This document shows positions 10,342 through 21,243 of a stretch of DNA of 64,000 bases, piece by piece. The position numbers were made by a program, and so were the translations under genes. Position 1 is the first letter of the stretch. Each line of letters begins with the position of its first letter. Source of the DNA: Diploptera punctata (taxonomy: Eukaryota; Arthropoda; Insecta; Blattodea; Blaberidae); the NCBI GenBank assembly GCA_030220185.1, contig JASPKZ010010275.1:930001-994000 (forward strand), read 5' to 3'. The notes beneath the pieces are model-generated. The model did not search any database. It saw only the letters and a list, made by a program, of their open reading frames with translations, and was not told the DNA's origin.

Positions 10342-11400
10342 TTTGCTTATCAATAACTGAACAAATTCTGCATCTTTTATAGGAGAGTTTATTCACCGAA
10401 AAATATCCATTAAGAAGAAAAAATTCTACAAATATAATTCCTTATTCTCACAAGCTGTTTATCATTTTTCCTTATCAATGGACCTATATTTGAACAAACT
10501 CTGAATTTGTTGCAGAGAATGTCCACAAAAGAAATTACATCCATAAGAAGAAGAAAATTCTAAAAAAAAAAAATACAGTTCATTATTCTTTAAATATATA
10601 TTTCATAGTTTTCCTTATCAATACAATTAAATAAATTCTGGTTATTCGTTGGCAGAATTGCCCACCAAAAAGAATACGTTGAGAACAAAATTATAAAAAA
10701 CAAAGACAGTTCCATATTCATAATAGATATTTAGCTTGTCAATATACCTGCAAATATTCTGAGTGACAGAGTTCACCACAAAAAAATCTATTACGAAGAA
10801 AATTCCATAAATAAAATTCTGCATTTTCTTAAAAACTATTTGACATTTTTGATTGCTAATATACACCGTGTCCACAAATTTATCATACATTAAACCACTA
10901 CTACGTCGCTTTGGATAATCGTATCTAAATGAAATTGGTGACAATCAAAAGAGAAACTCAAAACGTTTTGTGCATGTTAACAATGGAGAATAATGGACAA
11001 CAATACAGAAACTAAACTAAATTTAATCATGTTTTTGTGGTCGATATGGGTTCATTGTTGGATATTTAGCAGACATTAAATGTGAATGTCTGCAGCGTCA
11101 CTCGTGGGGGCCACATTCAATGTCTATGAGGTATAGCAAAAACGTTTTTTGAGTTTCTCTTTTGATTGTCACCAATTTCATTTAGATATACGATTATCCA
11201 AAGCGACACAGTAGTAGTTTTGAAGTATGATACTATATATTGTGGACACGTATTTGAAAAAAAAACGGAATAAGTTTATTGGCAGAGTTTGTCCACAAAA
11301 AATCCATTCATTAAGAAGATGATAATTATAAAATTACTTTTTCTTATTCTTAAAACTTTTAAGCATGGTGGCTTATCTATCTACATTTACAAACGCGGCT
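10342..11400. repeat. Degenerate tandem repeat, about 125-bp unit, five to six copies
   Basis: Units begin near 10342, 10471, 10613, 10736, 10858 (split by a MITE) and 11366. Each runs ttatcaat, a gap, an aaattctg-like block, ggcagag(t)t, a gtccac-aaaa block, ccattaagaagaaaa, and attcttaaaa before the next ttatcaat. Copies differ by many substitutions and small indels, so the array is old. No coding potential is seen. Confidence 0.7.
10864..11250. mobile_element. TA-flanked MITE with long TIRs, 387 bp
   Basis: TA flanks the unit at 10862-10863 and 11251-11252. The ends cgtgtccacaa are inverted repeats, and similarity continues for about 100 bp (ctttggataatcgtat, gaaattggtgacaatcaaaa, gagaaactcaaaacg). 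The terminal cgtgtcc is shared with the mariner-like element at 6600. It splits one monomer of the 125-bp tandem array, so it is younger than the array. Confidence 0.75.
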
Positions 11401-11807
11401 GGTTTTTCTTTGCAGAATTCTATTTGCTTTATAAGGTAGCTTGATGAAGCTCATAAAGATGTGAGTGCCACATAACAAACGCCCTTGGAAACCTCGTATA
11501 TCTTTATTTACGATGTGATTTTCCTTCCAACAAATTGATGTCCAAGCTCTCCACCTCCGAGTTGTGAAAACACTTTGATTTACAAAGCTTTCTTCGCTGT
11601 AGCCACTTGAAATCATTTGTAGAAGACTTATCAAACCTTGTTAACACTCGAGAAAATTGCTGCTCAAGCGGTAGAAACGAGGTTTGAGGCAAATATTAAT
11701 CCATCTTCTACAATATAAATCTCTAGATTTTCAATTATTTCATCAAACGATTGTTTCTCTCGAATGTAGAGCTACTCTTTTAAAACCATACTCAACATTA
11801 AAGATCT
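11401..11807. other. No gene recognised
   Basis: Two overlapping minus-strand open frames (11377-11692) have no motif. I see no exon signals that support them. Confidence 0.35.
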
Positions 11808-12390
11808 GTCCACCGCTGTGATCTCGAGCTAGCGTGCTAGACAGCGGACACGGGTTCGCTCCCTGTCGGGACAAGTTTCCTGGGTGGTGATTTTTTCGGG
11901 GTTTTTCCTCACTTGTAAGACAGGAAACTTTAACCTTTAAATTGGCAAAATACAAATGTCTTCTGTTAGGTATTTGAATGTGACGGACCGCAGTGAAAAC
12001 GGAATGTTGTGTAACTGTTATTATTAGATATATTGTATATTTAGACACACATTTAAGTGTTTTTTTGTTCGTTTTCTTCTGATTTATTTAAAATATTAAA
12101 TTAATTGAACCAACAGATGTACCCAAAAGGATACATTACGAATTTAAGGGTTGGCCCAAACGGTTCCCGAACATCATCTGGCCATCATTAATATATTCAT
12201 TATGTTTAGGATTAAGGCCTCTATTGGCGCATCATTACCATCATCATCATCATCGCCTATCATATATCATCGGGGCAGCGTAACTGCGCCTTCCAGGCGC
12301 CACAACCTCAGAAAAGGGTTATCATTATGCCATGCCAGGAGAGAATATCAGAATGTCGAAATGACAACGTGGTGGCATTGTATAAAAATA
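11808..12390 (+). mobile_element. SINE-B, interrupted by a piggyBac-like MITE
   Basis: The head and body run 11808-11933 (caccgctgtgatctcgag, cctcacttgtaagacagg). After the MITE the SINE resumes at 12151 (ggcccaaacggttcccgaac) and reaches the SINE-B tail (catcggggcagcgtaac, atgccaggagagaa). The uninterrupted SINE-B at 49423 reads straight through this junction, which fixes the insertion point. Confidence 0.8.
11934..12149. mobile_element. piggyBac-like MITE, copy J2 (inside SINE-B)
   Basis: The left side has ttaa followed by cctttaaattggc. The right end acgaatttaagg is followed by a decayed gtt where ttaa would be expected. The interior matches J3 closely (ttcgttttcttctgattta, ccaacagatgtaccc). 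Confidence 0.7.
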
Positions 12391-12395
12391 AAGGC

Positions 12396-12672
12396 CAAAA
12401 CGCGGAAAATAAGAACAACATTCATTCATGAATAAATAAATATGTTAATAAATTGCAATACCACTAATTCTTAATAATTCTACATAACTAAATTAATGTA
12501 TAATGTAATTGTATTGTTATCTAATTGTAATATTATTGTTTTCTTTTTTTTGTTTTAAGTATATTATTACCAAATATCAACTTATTGTAACGGACTGTCA
12601 ACAGCACGTACGGCTTACTGCCCATGCGACCCATATTTGTAAATAACATTGTATGTATCTTACTTTTAGTCA
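12396..12672 (+). pseudogene. R1-like LINE 3' end, copy 1
   Basis: It starts in the last codons (aaaacgcggaaaataagaac, the same as copy 2) and continues through the same 3' UTR: gtaacggactgtcaacagca, acggcttactgcccatgcg, aacattgtatgtatcttac. It lacks the polyadenylation signal and tail that copy 2 retains. Confidence 0.65.
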
Positions 12673-12674
12673 GG

Positions 12675-13230
12675 GCTTGCTTGGTTCAGGTTAGGGGCAT
12701 GGAAAGTTTTAAAAATTAGCGACGATCACGATATGCGAATATGTCCAATGTGTGGGGGCGTTGAAGACGAGATACATATATTAGGAAAATGTAACGATTT
12801 GGAATATTGGAGGCATCAGTTATTACCGGAAAGATTTCTAAATTCAAATCGTGAAAGATTGGCATGCTACGAGTTACTGGTAAATCCATAAAATTGGATA
12901 AACTTGGGAAGATTTCTGGACAAAACGCGGAAAATAAGAACAACACTTATTCAGGAATAAATAAATATGTTAGAAAATTGCAAAGCCATTAATTCTTCAG
13001 AATTCTACATAACTAAGTTAATGTATAATGTAATTGTATTGATATCTAATTGTAATATTATTGTTTTTTTTTTGTTGTTTTTGTTTTTTTGTTTTTAAAC
13101 ATCAACTTATTGTAACGGACTGTCAACAGCAGGTACGGCTTACTGCCCGTGCGATCCATATTTGTAAATAACATTGTATGTATCTTACTTTTAGGTTAAT
13201 AAAGTCCTTATGTATGTATGTACTTTTAGT
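12675..13230 (+). pseudogene. LINE C-terminus with zinc knuckle, 3' UTR and TATG tail
   Basis: The frame at 12675-12957 reads FRLGAWKVLKISDDHD, MRICPMCGGVEDEIHILG and KCNDLEYW, then one stop before FLDKTRKIRTTLIQE. The C-x2-C...H-x4-C knuckle is the normal C-terminal motif of I/R1/Jockey-type LINEs and is thought to bind nucleic acid. The 3' UTR holds aataaa and ends in (TATG)n near 13215. Copy 1 lies directly upstream in the same orientation, and a third copy is inverted at 62221-62505. Confidence 0.8.
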
Positions 13231-13242
13231 CCAAAAAGTCCT

Positions 13243-13246
<4 letters not shown>

Positions 13247-13282
<36 letters not shown>
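13247..13282. repeat. (TA)n microsatellite
   Basis: Nearly pure TA run. Confidence 0.85.
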
Positions 13283-13287
<5 letters not shown>

Positions 13288-13861
13288 AAGGTTTCAATGT
13301 TATTAAAGTACACTTAAACGTTCACGTCTTATGCTAAGTTACAGAATTAAGATCAACAACGAACTGTTTTTTGTTTTACAAATATCCAATATTAGTTTTC
13401 AAATACTTATGAGCGCTGTGTTCTTTAATAAGTATTGATGGTTTAGGATTCTTTATAAATGTCGATTTTTCATAATTTGTTTTCAAATTGTTGGAATCTA
13501 AATACTATCAGAAAAATTTGTGATTAAATGTAATTTAACGAATTAAATGTTATCTTTCCAGAAATATACAGCAATTAAAGTAATATCTTAGATATTATGC
13601 AAAAAAATAAAGAATATCCAAAAATATTCTCGAATCCTAGCATTCACGCGCACAATACCCACTAATCTTAAATATGTCCACATATCGGATAATTATCATC
13701 AAGTTCGTAAAGGTGATCTAGATATCGGTCTCTAATGGAGTGTCATGGATGCAAGATAAAAATAAATGGCTACAATATTATCTGTTGCCATAAATAACAC
13801 TGTCATAAAACTGTCTGCATTTGTATTATACAAGTACGCTTAATTTCATAAGATACACCGC
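13283..13861. other. No gene recognised
   Basis: AT-rich. No frame, repeat or RNA gene supported. Confidence 0.4.
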
Positions 13862-14026
13862 GTCCGTCGCTGTGGCGTAGTGGGTAGAGTCGCTACCTTT
13901 CACTCCGGCGATCCGGGTTCGATTCCCGGCGGGGAAAGTGATTTTTAAAACAAATCTCAACCCTGGGTCTGGGTGTATGTAGTGTCCAAGTTGTACCCAT
14001 AGGGTTTAATTCCTTAAAAAAAAGAT
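13862..14026 (+). mobile_element. SINE-F, tRNA-derived, about 165 bp
   Basis: The tRNA-like head has gcgtagtgggtagagtcgc (A-box region) and gggttcgattcccggcgggg (B-box and T-arm). A short body ends in aaaaaa. A direct repeat of about 9 bp (aagatacac) flanks it, consistent with LINE-mediated insertion. This is the only copy in the window. Confidence 0.7.
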
Positions 14027-14248
14027 ACACTATGTAATAGATAGAATAACAAGATATTTTTCAGTTTAGTGTTTTGAAATTTTTACAAAAAAATTTAAGT
14101 ATAAAAGCATAATCATTTATAAAAATATCATAATAAAAATGAAATAATTTATTGAATATTTTAAAAGAAGAGTACAAAGAATTGATAGTTTAATGGTACG
14201 ATCAATATAACTGATTCTTTTCGTCAGGCGCTATTAATTGGTGTTTCC

Positions 14249-14268
14249 CGTATAATGTATCATATTTA

Positions 14269-14313
<45 letters not shown>

Positions 14314-14500
14314 CGTATCATTATTGTTATTACCCTATAAAATGTTGTTTGTACATGACATTTACATTGTTACATTTATTGTATCTTTAACTGTTTATAA
14401 TTAGTATAGTGTATATCTATATTTGTCGAATATTTATTTGTATTTGTACTGGTTGAGTGGAAGAGAGGGCCTTATGGCCTTAACTCTGCCAGAATAAATA

Positions 14501-14576
<76 letters not shown>
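14249..14576 (+). mobile_element. CR1-like LINE 3' end with (ATT)n on both sides
   Basis: Starts at cgtataatgtatcatattta with an internal (ATT)n, then ttgttattaccctataaaat, gtatagtgtatatctatatt, gagtggaagagagggcc and actctgccagaataaataaa, and a terminal (ATT)n of about 65 bp. It is noncoding. It belongs to the same 3' end family as 16346-16651 and 49241-50320, and a more distant subfamily as 9285-9890. Confidence 0.7.
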
Positions 14577-14987
14577 GTTTACTTGTGTAAGTGGCAATTA
14601 CTTGCTTTAATCATAAGATAATTTTGTTATTCTTAAAACGTAATTAATACATTTATTTGTTTACATTTTCGGGGAAACTAGTTCTCTGAGGGCTGAGCAT
14701 AAATTTGTCATTTTGAATTGCCATTGAATAGCTGTGAAGTGATATTTTTTTTACGTATTTAAACACATTTAAAATGTAACGAACCTAGGCTACCTAATCT
14801 AATTCAATTACTCTAACCCAGGTGAATCCCATGGAACGCCATTTTTTATTTTACGCGGTTAAATATCTACATTTGTTTCTGTTTTACGCAGTTAAATTCG
14901 GACATAAATATTTGTTACCGGCAGAGAAGCACGTCATGGCAGAGCTTTGTTGTTGAAACCAGTTGTAATTGACAGAGATTCTGTGGC
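14577..14987. other. No gene recognised
   Basis: No motif, repeat or RNA gene seen. Confidence 0.4.
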
Positions 14988-15105
14988 AGTGGGTTTATCG
15001 CTGGTTAGTAGTGTATTTATCGCTCATTAGTAGTGTGATTATCGCTGGTTATTTGTGTAGTTATCGCTGGTTACCAGTGTGGTTATCGCTGGCTATGACG
15101 CCAAC
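14988..15105. repeat. Minisatellite, about 22-bp unit, five copies
   Basis: Units of the form ttatcgctggttagtagtgt repeat five times with substitutions, starting near 14995. It sits about 170 bp from the candidate exon donor at 15274, on what would be its intron side. Confidence 0.75.
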
Positions 15106-15273
15106 ACTCACTTGTTTCCCGATCGGATAATCATAGTAGCCATGATGGGCCTGCAGAACACTCGAACAGTCAAATTTTCTCTATGACTATAAAAAAATAC
15201 ACCTTATAATATGGGTAGACACTGTGTTATTAAGACGAACTAACTCTAGGATAAATGTAAAAAAGGCACTTAC

Positions 15274-15332
15274 CCGGAGAAGACGCTGGTCGCCTTGTCG
15301 CGAATAGCCCCAAGCGCCCCGAAGCCCGGCAT
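15274..15332 (-). CDS. Candidate first coding exon of an unidentified host gene
   Basis: On the minus strand an ATG (15332-15330) opens 19 codons and two bases: MPGFGALGAIRDKATSVFS. The exon is followed at once by GTAAGTG, a consensus 5' splice donor, and without splicing the frame hits TAA at the junction. The exon and its upstream 140 bp are clearly richer in G and C than the surroundings, with codons ending in C or G. No downstream exon was found towards lower coordinates, where only repeats were recognised. I do not recognise the protein. It could be chance or an exon inside an unknown repeat. Confidence 0.4.
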
Positions 15333-15480
15333 GATGTCTGGTTGTAGGGGTTACGCGGGCTTCTTGTTCTGCTTGGAGATTAGTGTCTCAGTGGAGTGGT
15401 TTTACCATCCTGAAGGGTTTATGCCGCCTTGCCCATTCCCGGGGAGAAGAGGGCACTCCATGCTGTAATAAGCAGTCATA
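15333..15480 (-). promoter_or_regulatory. GC-rich upstream region of the candidate exon
   Basis: GC-rich island in AT-rich surroundings, directly upstream of the ATG on the minus strand (ccccgggaatgggcaaggcg, gcccgcgtaacccctac). No TATA box was seen. Interpretation as 5' UTR and proximal promoter depends on the exon call. Confidence 0.3.
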
Positions 15481-15611
15481 ATAGGCGCTACGGAAAAGGG
15501 AAATTGGAGTATTTTCTTATATTTTATTAAAATGTCTTCAAAAACAATAATCCTCCTGTAATTATATTTATCGCGTTGTTGTCAGAATCAATTTAAACAG
15601 AAGATTAAAAA

Positions 15612-16344
15612 CGAACTAGTGGTCGAAATTCTACTAAAATTCCTTAAATTTTTAATTGTTTTACCTATACGTCAATTATGAAATAATGTTCGATTTATTT
15701 TAAAAATATTAACGATAGGAAATCAGGTGGTATAGCTTGGCTAAGCCATATTAAAAAACAATGACATGGCATTTGACATTTGTATACTATTTAATTGCTT
15801 TGTTTGGCACTATGGTTATTTGTACGGGAATATATATAATATATATATCATATCCCTTCTTCTTTACTTTCACTACGACCCCTCAATTGTTCTATGTCCG
15901 AAGCATAATGGAAGTATGGTGCGAATATGTAAAATATAAAAAAAAAAAACATGTATGATATTACTTACTGTGGAGACCAAGATTATGGACAGGGGTTTTA
16001 ATTTAAATCAATCGCATACAATGTGACGCATGTTTTAAACCACTGCTAATAAATACTCGAGTCGTCAGTTCACATTGCTGCGGCACAATTTTCTTTTTGC
16101 AACAATGACACTTTCAGTCAGTTAACGGAAACAAAAGGAGAATGAGTAATACACATAAAATTTCTTAGAGACATTTATATTATTTTTATTTGGTTAATTT
16201 AATTTATTTGTACCACATTATTTCTACATTACATTTTACTTGTTCCACACTCCTTCTCTATATGAACTTTTTCAATTATGCCAATATATCACACTCCTCC
16301 GTGCGCGTAATGTGCTTAAAAAGGGGTACAAAGTTTTTCTTCAC

Positions 16345-16412
<68 letters not shown>

Positions 16413-16600
16413 GTATTTATTCTGGCAGAGTTAAGGCCATACGGCCCTCTCTTCCACTCAACCAGCACAAATACAAATAAATATTCGACAAATATAGATA
16501 TACACTATACTAATTATAAACAGTTAAAGATACAATAAATGTAGCAATGTAAATGTCATGTACAAACAACATTTTATAGGGTAATAACAATAATGATACG

Positions 16601-16634
<34 letters not shown>

Positions 16635-16680
16635 TAAATATGATACATTATACGTATTAATATATAGATGAACTAGCGAC
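15612..16680. repeat. Dispersed repeat family H, copy 1, split by a LINE 3' end
   Basis: It runs from aactagtggtcgaaattc to acgtattaatatatagat and matches copy 2 (47205-48333) over its length: ggtatagcttggctaagcc, catttgacatttgtatacta, ctcctctatatgaact, gcttaaaaaggggta. A CR1-like 3' end (16346-16651) interrupts it within acgta. There is no coding capacity, and the class is unassigned. Confidence 0.65.
16346..16651 (-). mobile_element. CR1-like LINE 3' end inserted in family H
   Basis: Inverted copy of the 14249-14576 unit: (TAA)n, ttattctggcagagttaagg, ggccctctcttccactcaac, gtatgatacattatacg. Family H sequence continues on both sides, with acgta/tacgta at the junctions, so this is an insertion. 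Confidence 0.75.
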
Positions 16681-17159
16681 AAGTTCTAGAAACAGAAATA
16701 ACCCATATTCTCTCATCATTGATATTTTCTGCTTGTCCATCTAACAAAGAAAAAAAAACTGATCACGCAGGAATTCCTCAGCAAGCCAAAGATATGATCC
16801 CATTTTGCTGCTTTACGTATCTTTCTTCTGTACACCCACAAATTGAAGAAAGAATTGGTTATCCCAACTTATTTAAACGTATCGGATTGCATTGAAAAAA
16901 AAAATATAAATTATTACTTATTGCATGTTGTGTAATTTGATATAAATTTAAGTAATTTCCTATTCATTTTTCAATTATTTTATTCCATTTCATTAACGCC
17001 GTTTAACAAGTAACCTTAGAGGTAATTTCACGTGCCACACGCCATCCGGGCTTACAGTGGCACGACCTGTCGGGAGATGGATTTTAAACTATGGATGATA
17101 AACATACTTCTTTGACCACACAAGGGCATGAAGGGCATCCCTAAATGAGTGATTAGCTA
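16681..17159. other. No gene recognised
   Basis: No frame or repeat supported. Confidence 0.4.
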
Positions 17160-17271
17160 AATATAATAATTGCTTTATTTTACCTGGCAGAGTTAAGCCC
17201 TTAAAGCCTTGTCTACCACTCAACCAGGTTAAAAAAAATACAAACAAAAAAAATAGTCTGAAATCTAAATT

Positions 17272-17323
<52 letters not shown>

Positions 17324-17400
17324 CGATTACAAGTTATGAATACAATACAATTAATATTTATAATGTATTTTGATTTACTCTAATCAGGAGTTTCTCCGTA
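17160..17400 (-). mobile_element. CR1-like LINE 3' UTR fragment
   Basis: Inverted match to 9600-9840: tttattttacctggcagag, ccttgtctaccactcaacc, a (TA)n run at 17275-17318, then ttttgatttactcta. This is the same subfamily as 9285-9890. Confidence 0.7.
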
Positions 17401-17454
17401 ACAACACAACATTAAGACGAAATATACCATTTATGCACATGGAAAATATGATGA

Positions 17455-17636
17455 TGAATATGATGGGCAGATGATCTTCGTGGACCGTTTGAGCCTTAAA
17501 GTTGCCTGACATTTGTCTTACAGGTGAGGAAAAACACTGAAAAAACGATTACCCAGGAAACTTGTCCGGTCGGAAACGAACCGGGACACGCTGTGTATGA
17601 GGCAGTGACGCCACTCCGAGGATATAGCGATGGATC
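17455..17636 (-). mobile_element. SINE-A/B head and body fragment
   Basis: Inverted: ggaccgtttgagccttaaag, acatttgtcttacaggtgag, then the decayed B-box region gaaacgaaccgggacac. It lacks both alternative 3' tails, so A or B cannot be decided. Confidence 0.65.
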
Positions 17637-17644
17637 CATTATTT

Positions 17645-19350
17645 ATTAAAATTTTAATATATAAAAATTAATGTTTGTTTGTTTGTACTTTATGCGTGGC
17701 CATACCGTTGATCCGATTGCGATGGGTTTTTTTTTAAAAATGTTCAGGAGATTCCCTGGATGAATATAGGTTATAAAAGAGTTGAGATACTCAACTCCTA
17801 TAGCCTTAAAAACGCCCTTTCTAGTAAAAGACCCTTAAATGGCTTACGCTGTCTAAAACATAACAAAAACCCAAAATTAATGTACAAAGTATTGAATATC
17901 TCAAAAAACTCTACAAAAAAGTCCGCGACAGCATATGTTTATCTTTTACAGATAACAAACAATAGCCATTTTTGTGTTTGATTCCCGGGCAAGCATGTGC
18001 TGCCATACCATTCATCGGATTGTCATGGTGCGTTTTGCAAAATGTTCAGGATTTTCCCGGGAATGTTATAGGTTATAAGAGAGTTGTAATGCTGAAGCTC
18101 CTAACCCTTAAAAATCACCTTCTGTAATGAAAAAAGTAGCTTTTTGTAAGTTTAAATGCCTTACGCTGCCTAAACCATAACAAATACACAAAAGTATTGT
18201 ACACAGAATTGAATATCTCAAAACTCTCTACAGAAAAGTCCGCGAGAGCACAAGTTTATCTTTTAAGGATAACTCACAATAACCATTTTTGTCTTTCATT
18301 GATGCCAAGAAGATTGGGATAAGTAGATTCCCGGACAAGCATAGCATCGCACGGCGGGTATTCTTTTATGGATAACTCAAAATAACGAATTTTGTCTTTC
18401 AGCTCATTTATGCCAAGTACATCGGGATGCGTAGATTCCAGGGCAACGCCGGGTAAACCGCACGGGGTATCTAAAAATAATATCGATATAAATTTATATT
18501 TATTTTTACTTTTTCTTATGCAACTAAATGCACTCATCATTTATTTAGGTGTAGCTAATACCCGGCGTGCGCTGCTACGTGTAAATAAATGCAAATTAAT
18601 GTGATTTTATGTTTAGTAGAATAAGTAATAGGAAAAAATAATTATAAATTTATATTTTTAGATACCCCGTGCTAATTACCCGGTTTTGCCCGGGAATGTA
18701 CTCATCCCGATCTTCTTAGCATAAATGAGCTGAAAGACAAAAGTTAATGTACTTCTTATGATTAGTTGAATAAGTAAAATGAAAAATAATTACAAATGTA
18801 TATCGTAATTATTTTAAGATTCCTCGTTCCGATTACCCGGTGTTTCCCGGGAATCTACTTATCTCGATCTTCTTGGCATAAATAAGCTAAAAGACAAAAT
18901 TCGTTATTGTGAGTTATCCGTAAAAGAATACCCGCCATGTACTACTATCCTTGCACAAGGAATCTACGTACTTGTCTCGATCTTCTTGGAATCAATGAAA
19001 GACAAAAATGATTATTGTGAGTTACCCTTAAGAGATAAACATATGCTGTCGCGGACTTTTTTGTAGAGCTTTTTGAGATATTCAATTCTGTGTACATTAA
19101 TTTTGTGTATTTGTTATGGTTTAAGCAGCGTAAGCCATTTAAGCGTCCATAAAGCAACTTTTTCACGTTTTCCACTACAAAGGGAGATTTTAAGGGTGTA
19201 GGAGTTGGATATCACAACTCTCTTATAGCCTACGTTCATCTCGGAAATCTCCTGAACATTTTGCAAAAAGCCAAATCACAATCGGGATCAACGGTATGGT
19301 CGCGCATAAAGTACGATCAAACAAACAAACATACATTCATTTTTATATAT
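17645..19350. repeat. Foldback repeat with internal direct repeats, about 1.7 kb
   Basis: The outer ends are inverted copies: ttaatgtttgtttgtttgtac ... accgttgatccgat on the left and the complement at 19230-19345. The left half holds two tandem modules (17660-17990 and 18000-18310), each with aaaatgttcagga, ataggttataa, cttacgctg, gaatatctcaaaa and aagtccgcgaga. The right half repeats these inverted. Modules are separated by short cccgggcaa...ccgggta motifs, near 17985, 18355, 18445, 18690 and 18835. There is no coding capacity. The overall design resembles foldback or composite TIR elements; the class is unassigned. Confidence 0.6.
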
Positions 19351-19734
19351 TAGATATGACATAAATTATATGCCTATTTTTTCTGGAGGTTTGAAGAACT
19401 CTGGTAATTTCGTAATAATATTAGGGTAAATTCGTGACAAATTTTTTAATCACTGTTATTGCTACATCCAATGCATTTGAAATACCATTTATAAAGACTC
19501 AACCCTTGACAGTTTTCATGCAACTACACATATTTTCAACATTGCATTCCTTCACCTTTAGTGTCGAAGAATATCTACTCAAAAATGTTCTTCAAACACA
19601 GACAAGTATTAAATCTAACAACTGCTAACAAGAATGAAAACACTTCCTCTACAAGTTAACGTAAAATGCACACAAAGAACGCTGTTATCACAGGTACGAA
19701 AACACAGCAAGAAAGTAGACTTTCTGCCATTTAC
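19351..19734. other. No gene recognised
   Basis: A 64-codon open frame (19434-19628) has no motif. Nothing else seen. Confidence 0.35.
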
Positions 19735-20490
19735 GAGACAGAAATAGTATATTACGTTGTAAGGTTGGGAAGTGGTTTTTACAGAATCGAGGAAAAATGT
19801 TTAAAAACCGAGCAATGGCGAGATTTTATAATTTCCAAGATTCTGTAATACACTTCACAAACGTGCGTTTTACAATATTTTTTGAGCGATGGTATTTTCA
19901 AAATAATGAATAATAGCAATTTGTTGGAAATATTTGGATTCATTATAAACAATTGACTAACGTTAACAGTGTGGGGAATATGATGATCTCGATGAAGATT
20001 TTCGGGCTGTAGGCCGTGGTCGTGAGGCTTGTAGTTCCCCGACGTTTCGCCAAAGACTGTCTTAAGACAACCCTTGAGGTTGCCAGACGTAGTAAGACAA
20101 CCCATGAGGATGCCAGACGCAGTCGTTGGCGAAATGTCGGGGAACTACAAGCCTCACGACCACGGCCTACAGCCCGAAAATCTTCATCAAGATCATCATA
20201 GCAACTCCGGCCGTGAAAGTCTACATGAATACAGTGTGGGTAATATTTATTAATGGAAACAACAGGAGGCCTTGAGAACAATTATTGATAACATGGCCGC
20301 AAGTACGTATTTATTGTTTTATATTGTTTCAAATAAAGTTAGGTCATTTAAAATGCAGTGATTTGTTTCTTATAATGTATATAAACACTGCCATTTGGAT
20401 ATTTTCTGTGTATTCATTGTACATAGTATGCATAGAGGGCAGTGGTTTTAATTCTCGCACGTGGGTGTAAATGTAATATTACAGTATAGT
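19735..20490 (+). repeat. Dispersed repeat family I, split by a foldback MITE
   Basis: It matches 29945-30450 (inverted) and part of 7905-8112: gggaagtggtttttacagaa, ccaagattctgtaa, cgatggtattttcaaaata, cggccgcaagtacgtattt, gggcagtggttttaattc. The match breaks at 19982 and resumes after 20230 where the MITE sits. No coding capacity was recognised. Confidence 0.65.
19982..20230. mobile_element. Foldback MITE with 80-bp inverted arms
   Basis: Arms at about 19982-20060 and 20121-20200 are nearly perfect inverted repeats (ttttcgggctgtaggccgtg, gcttgtagttccccgac). Between them are two tandem 30-bp units (gacaaccc-tgagg-tgccagacg). A direct repeat, acagtgtgggg/taatat, borders the unit at 19966-19981 and 20231-20246 and marks the insertion in family I. 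The MITE superfamily is not assigned. Confidence 0.7.
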
Positions 20491-20627
20491 TATTTACGTT
20501 GGCAACCCCGAAATGTAGGAAGTTGAACTTTCAATCACGGTTGTCATTGTTGATAAGTAGACAAAACGCACTATCGCGCAAAAAATAATTTGTTTTCTTG
20601 CCAGTACAACTTCATTAGAAACGAAAA

Positions 20628-20669
<42 letters not shown>

Positions 20670-20920
20670 GAAATTGTCCGTGTTACAAAATTAGCCGAGA
20701 TTGCCTTACTTTCCTCGTTTTATTTCCATGTCAGTGTACAACAAAAAAGAAAATTGCTATAGTTAGAGCGTTTTTTAAAACTTGATTCCTGATGAACTCC
20801 TACTCCCATTTGCTGATTAACGAACTCGACCTTACGTTTTGAATTGATTACTATATACCAAGTTTGATTTCGATAAAACAAAAATTGTGTCCGCTAGAGT
20901 GTTCACAGACATATGTATGG
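20491..20920. other. No gene recognised; contains (TA)n
   Basis: A (TA)n run lies at 20629-20665. No gene or other repeat is supported. Confidence 0.4.
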
Positions 20921-21205
20921 TAAAGGTATTCCACTACAGGCCTTAAACGGGCCTTGGGTAGTAGAAAGGTGAGTATCCCACATTTCTAGACAATTAACAC
21001 GAAATATAACCCGTGTTGTCACCCTTGCGTGACTTCCGGCTATACCTCCAGAACGAACGTGGTACTCCTTTTCGTTAGAGACTGAGTTGTCCCCAGGCTA
21101 TCGTACAGATAGAAGGTTTTGGCCAATTTAAAATCCTGACTCCATGAGACTCTAAATCCCCGACATTCCGGCTTGTAGTCTATAGCCTAACCAATTACAG
21201 CGTGT

Positions 21206-21208
<3 letters not shown>
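20921..21208 (-). mobile_element. SINE-C, diverged
   Basis: Inverted copy: actacaggcc at the left, cgtgacttccgg and cctccagaacgaacg in the middle, and the tRNA-like head with decayed B-box (gagactctaaatcc) at the right. It is more diverged than the copies at 32825 and 35022. Confidence 0.65.

Positions 21209-21240
<32 letters not shown>
21209..21240. repeat. (TA)n microsatellite
   Basis: Pure TA run at the 3' end of the inverted SINE-A that follows. Confidence 0.9.

Positions 21241-21243
<3 letters not shown>

Noticed and set aside
21209..21240. TATA-box promoters in the TA runs
   Set aside because: Long (TA)n microsatellites occur throughout and are tied to repeat ends, not to genes.
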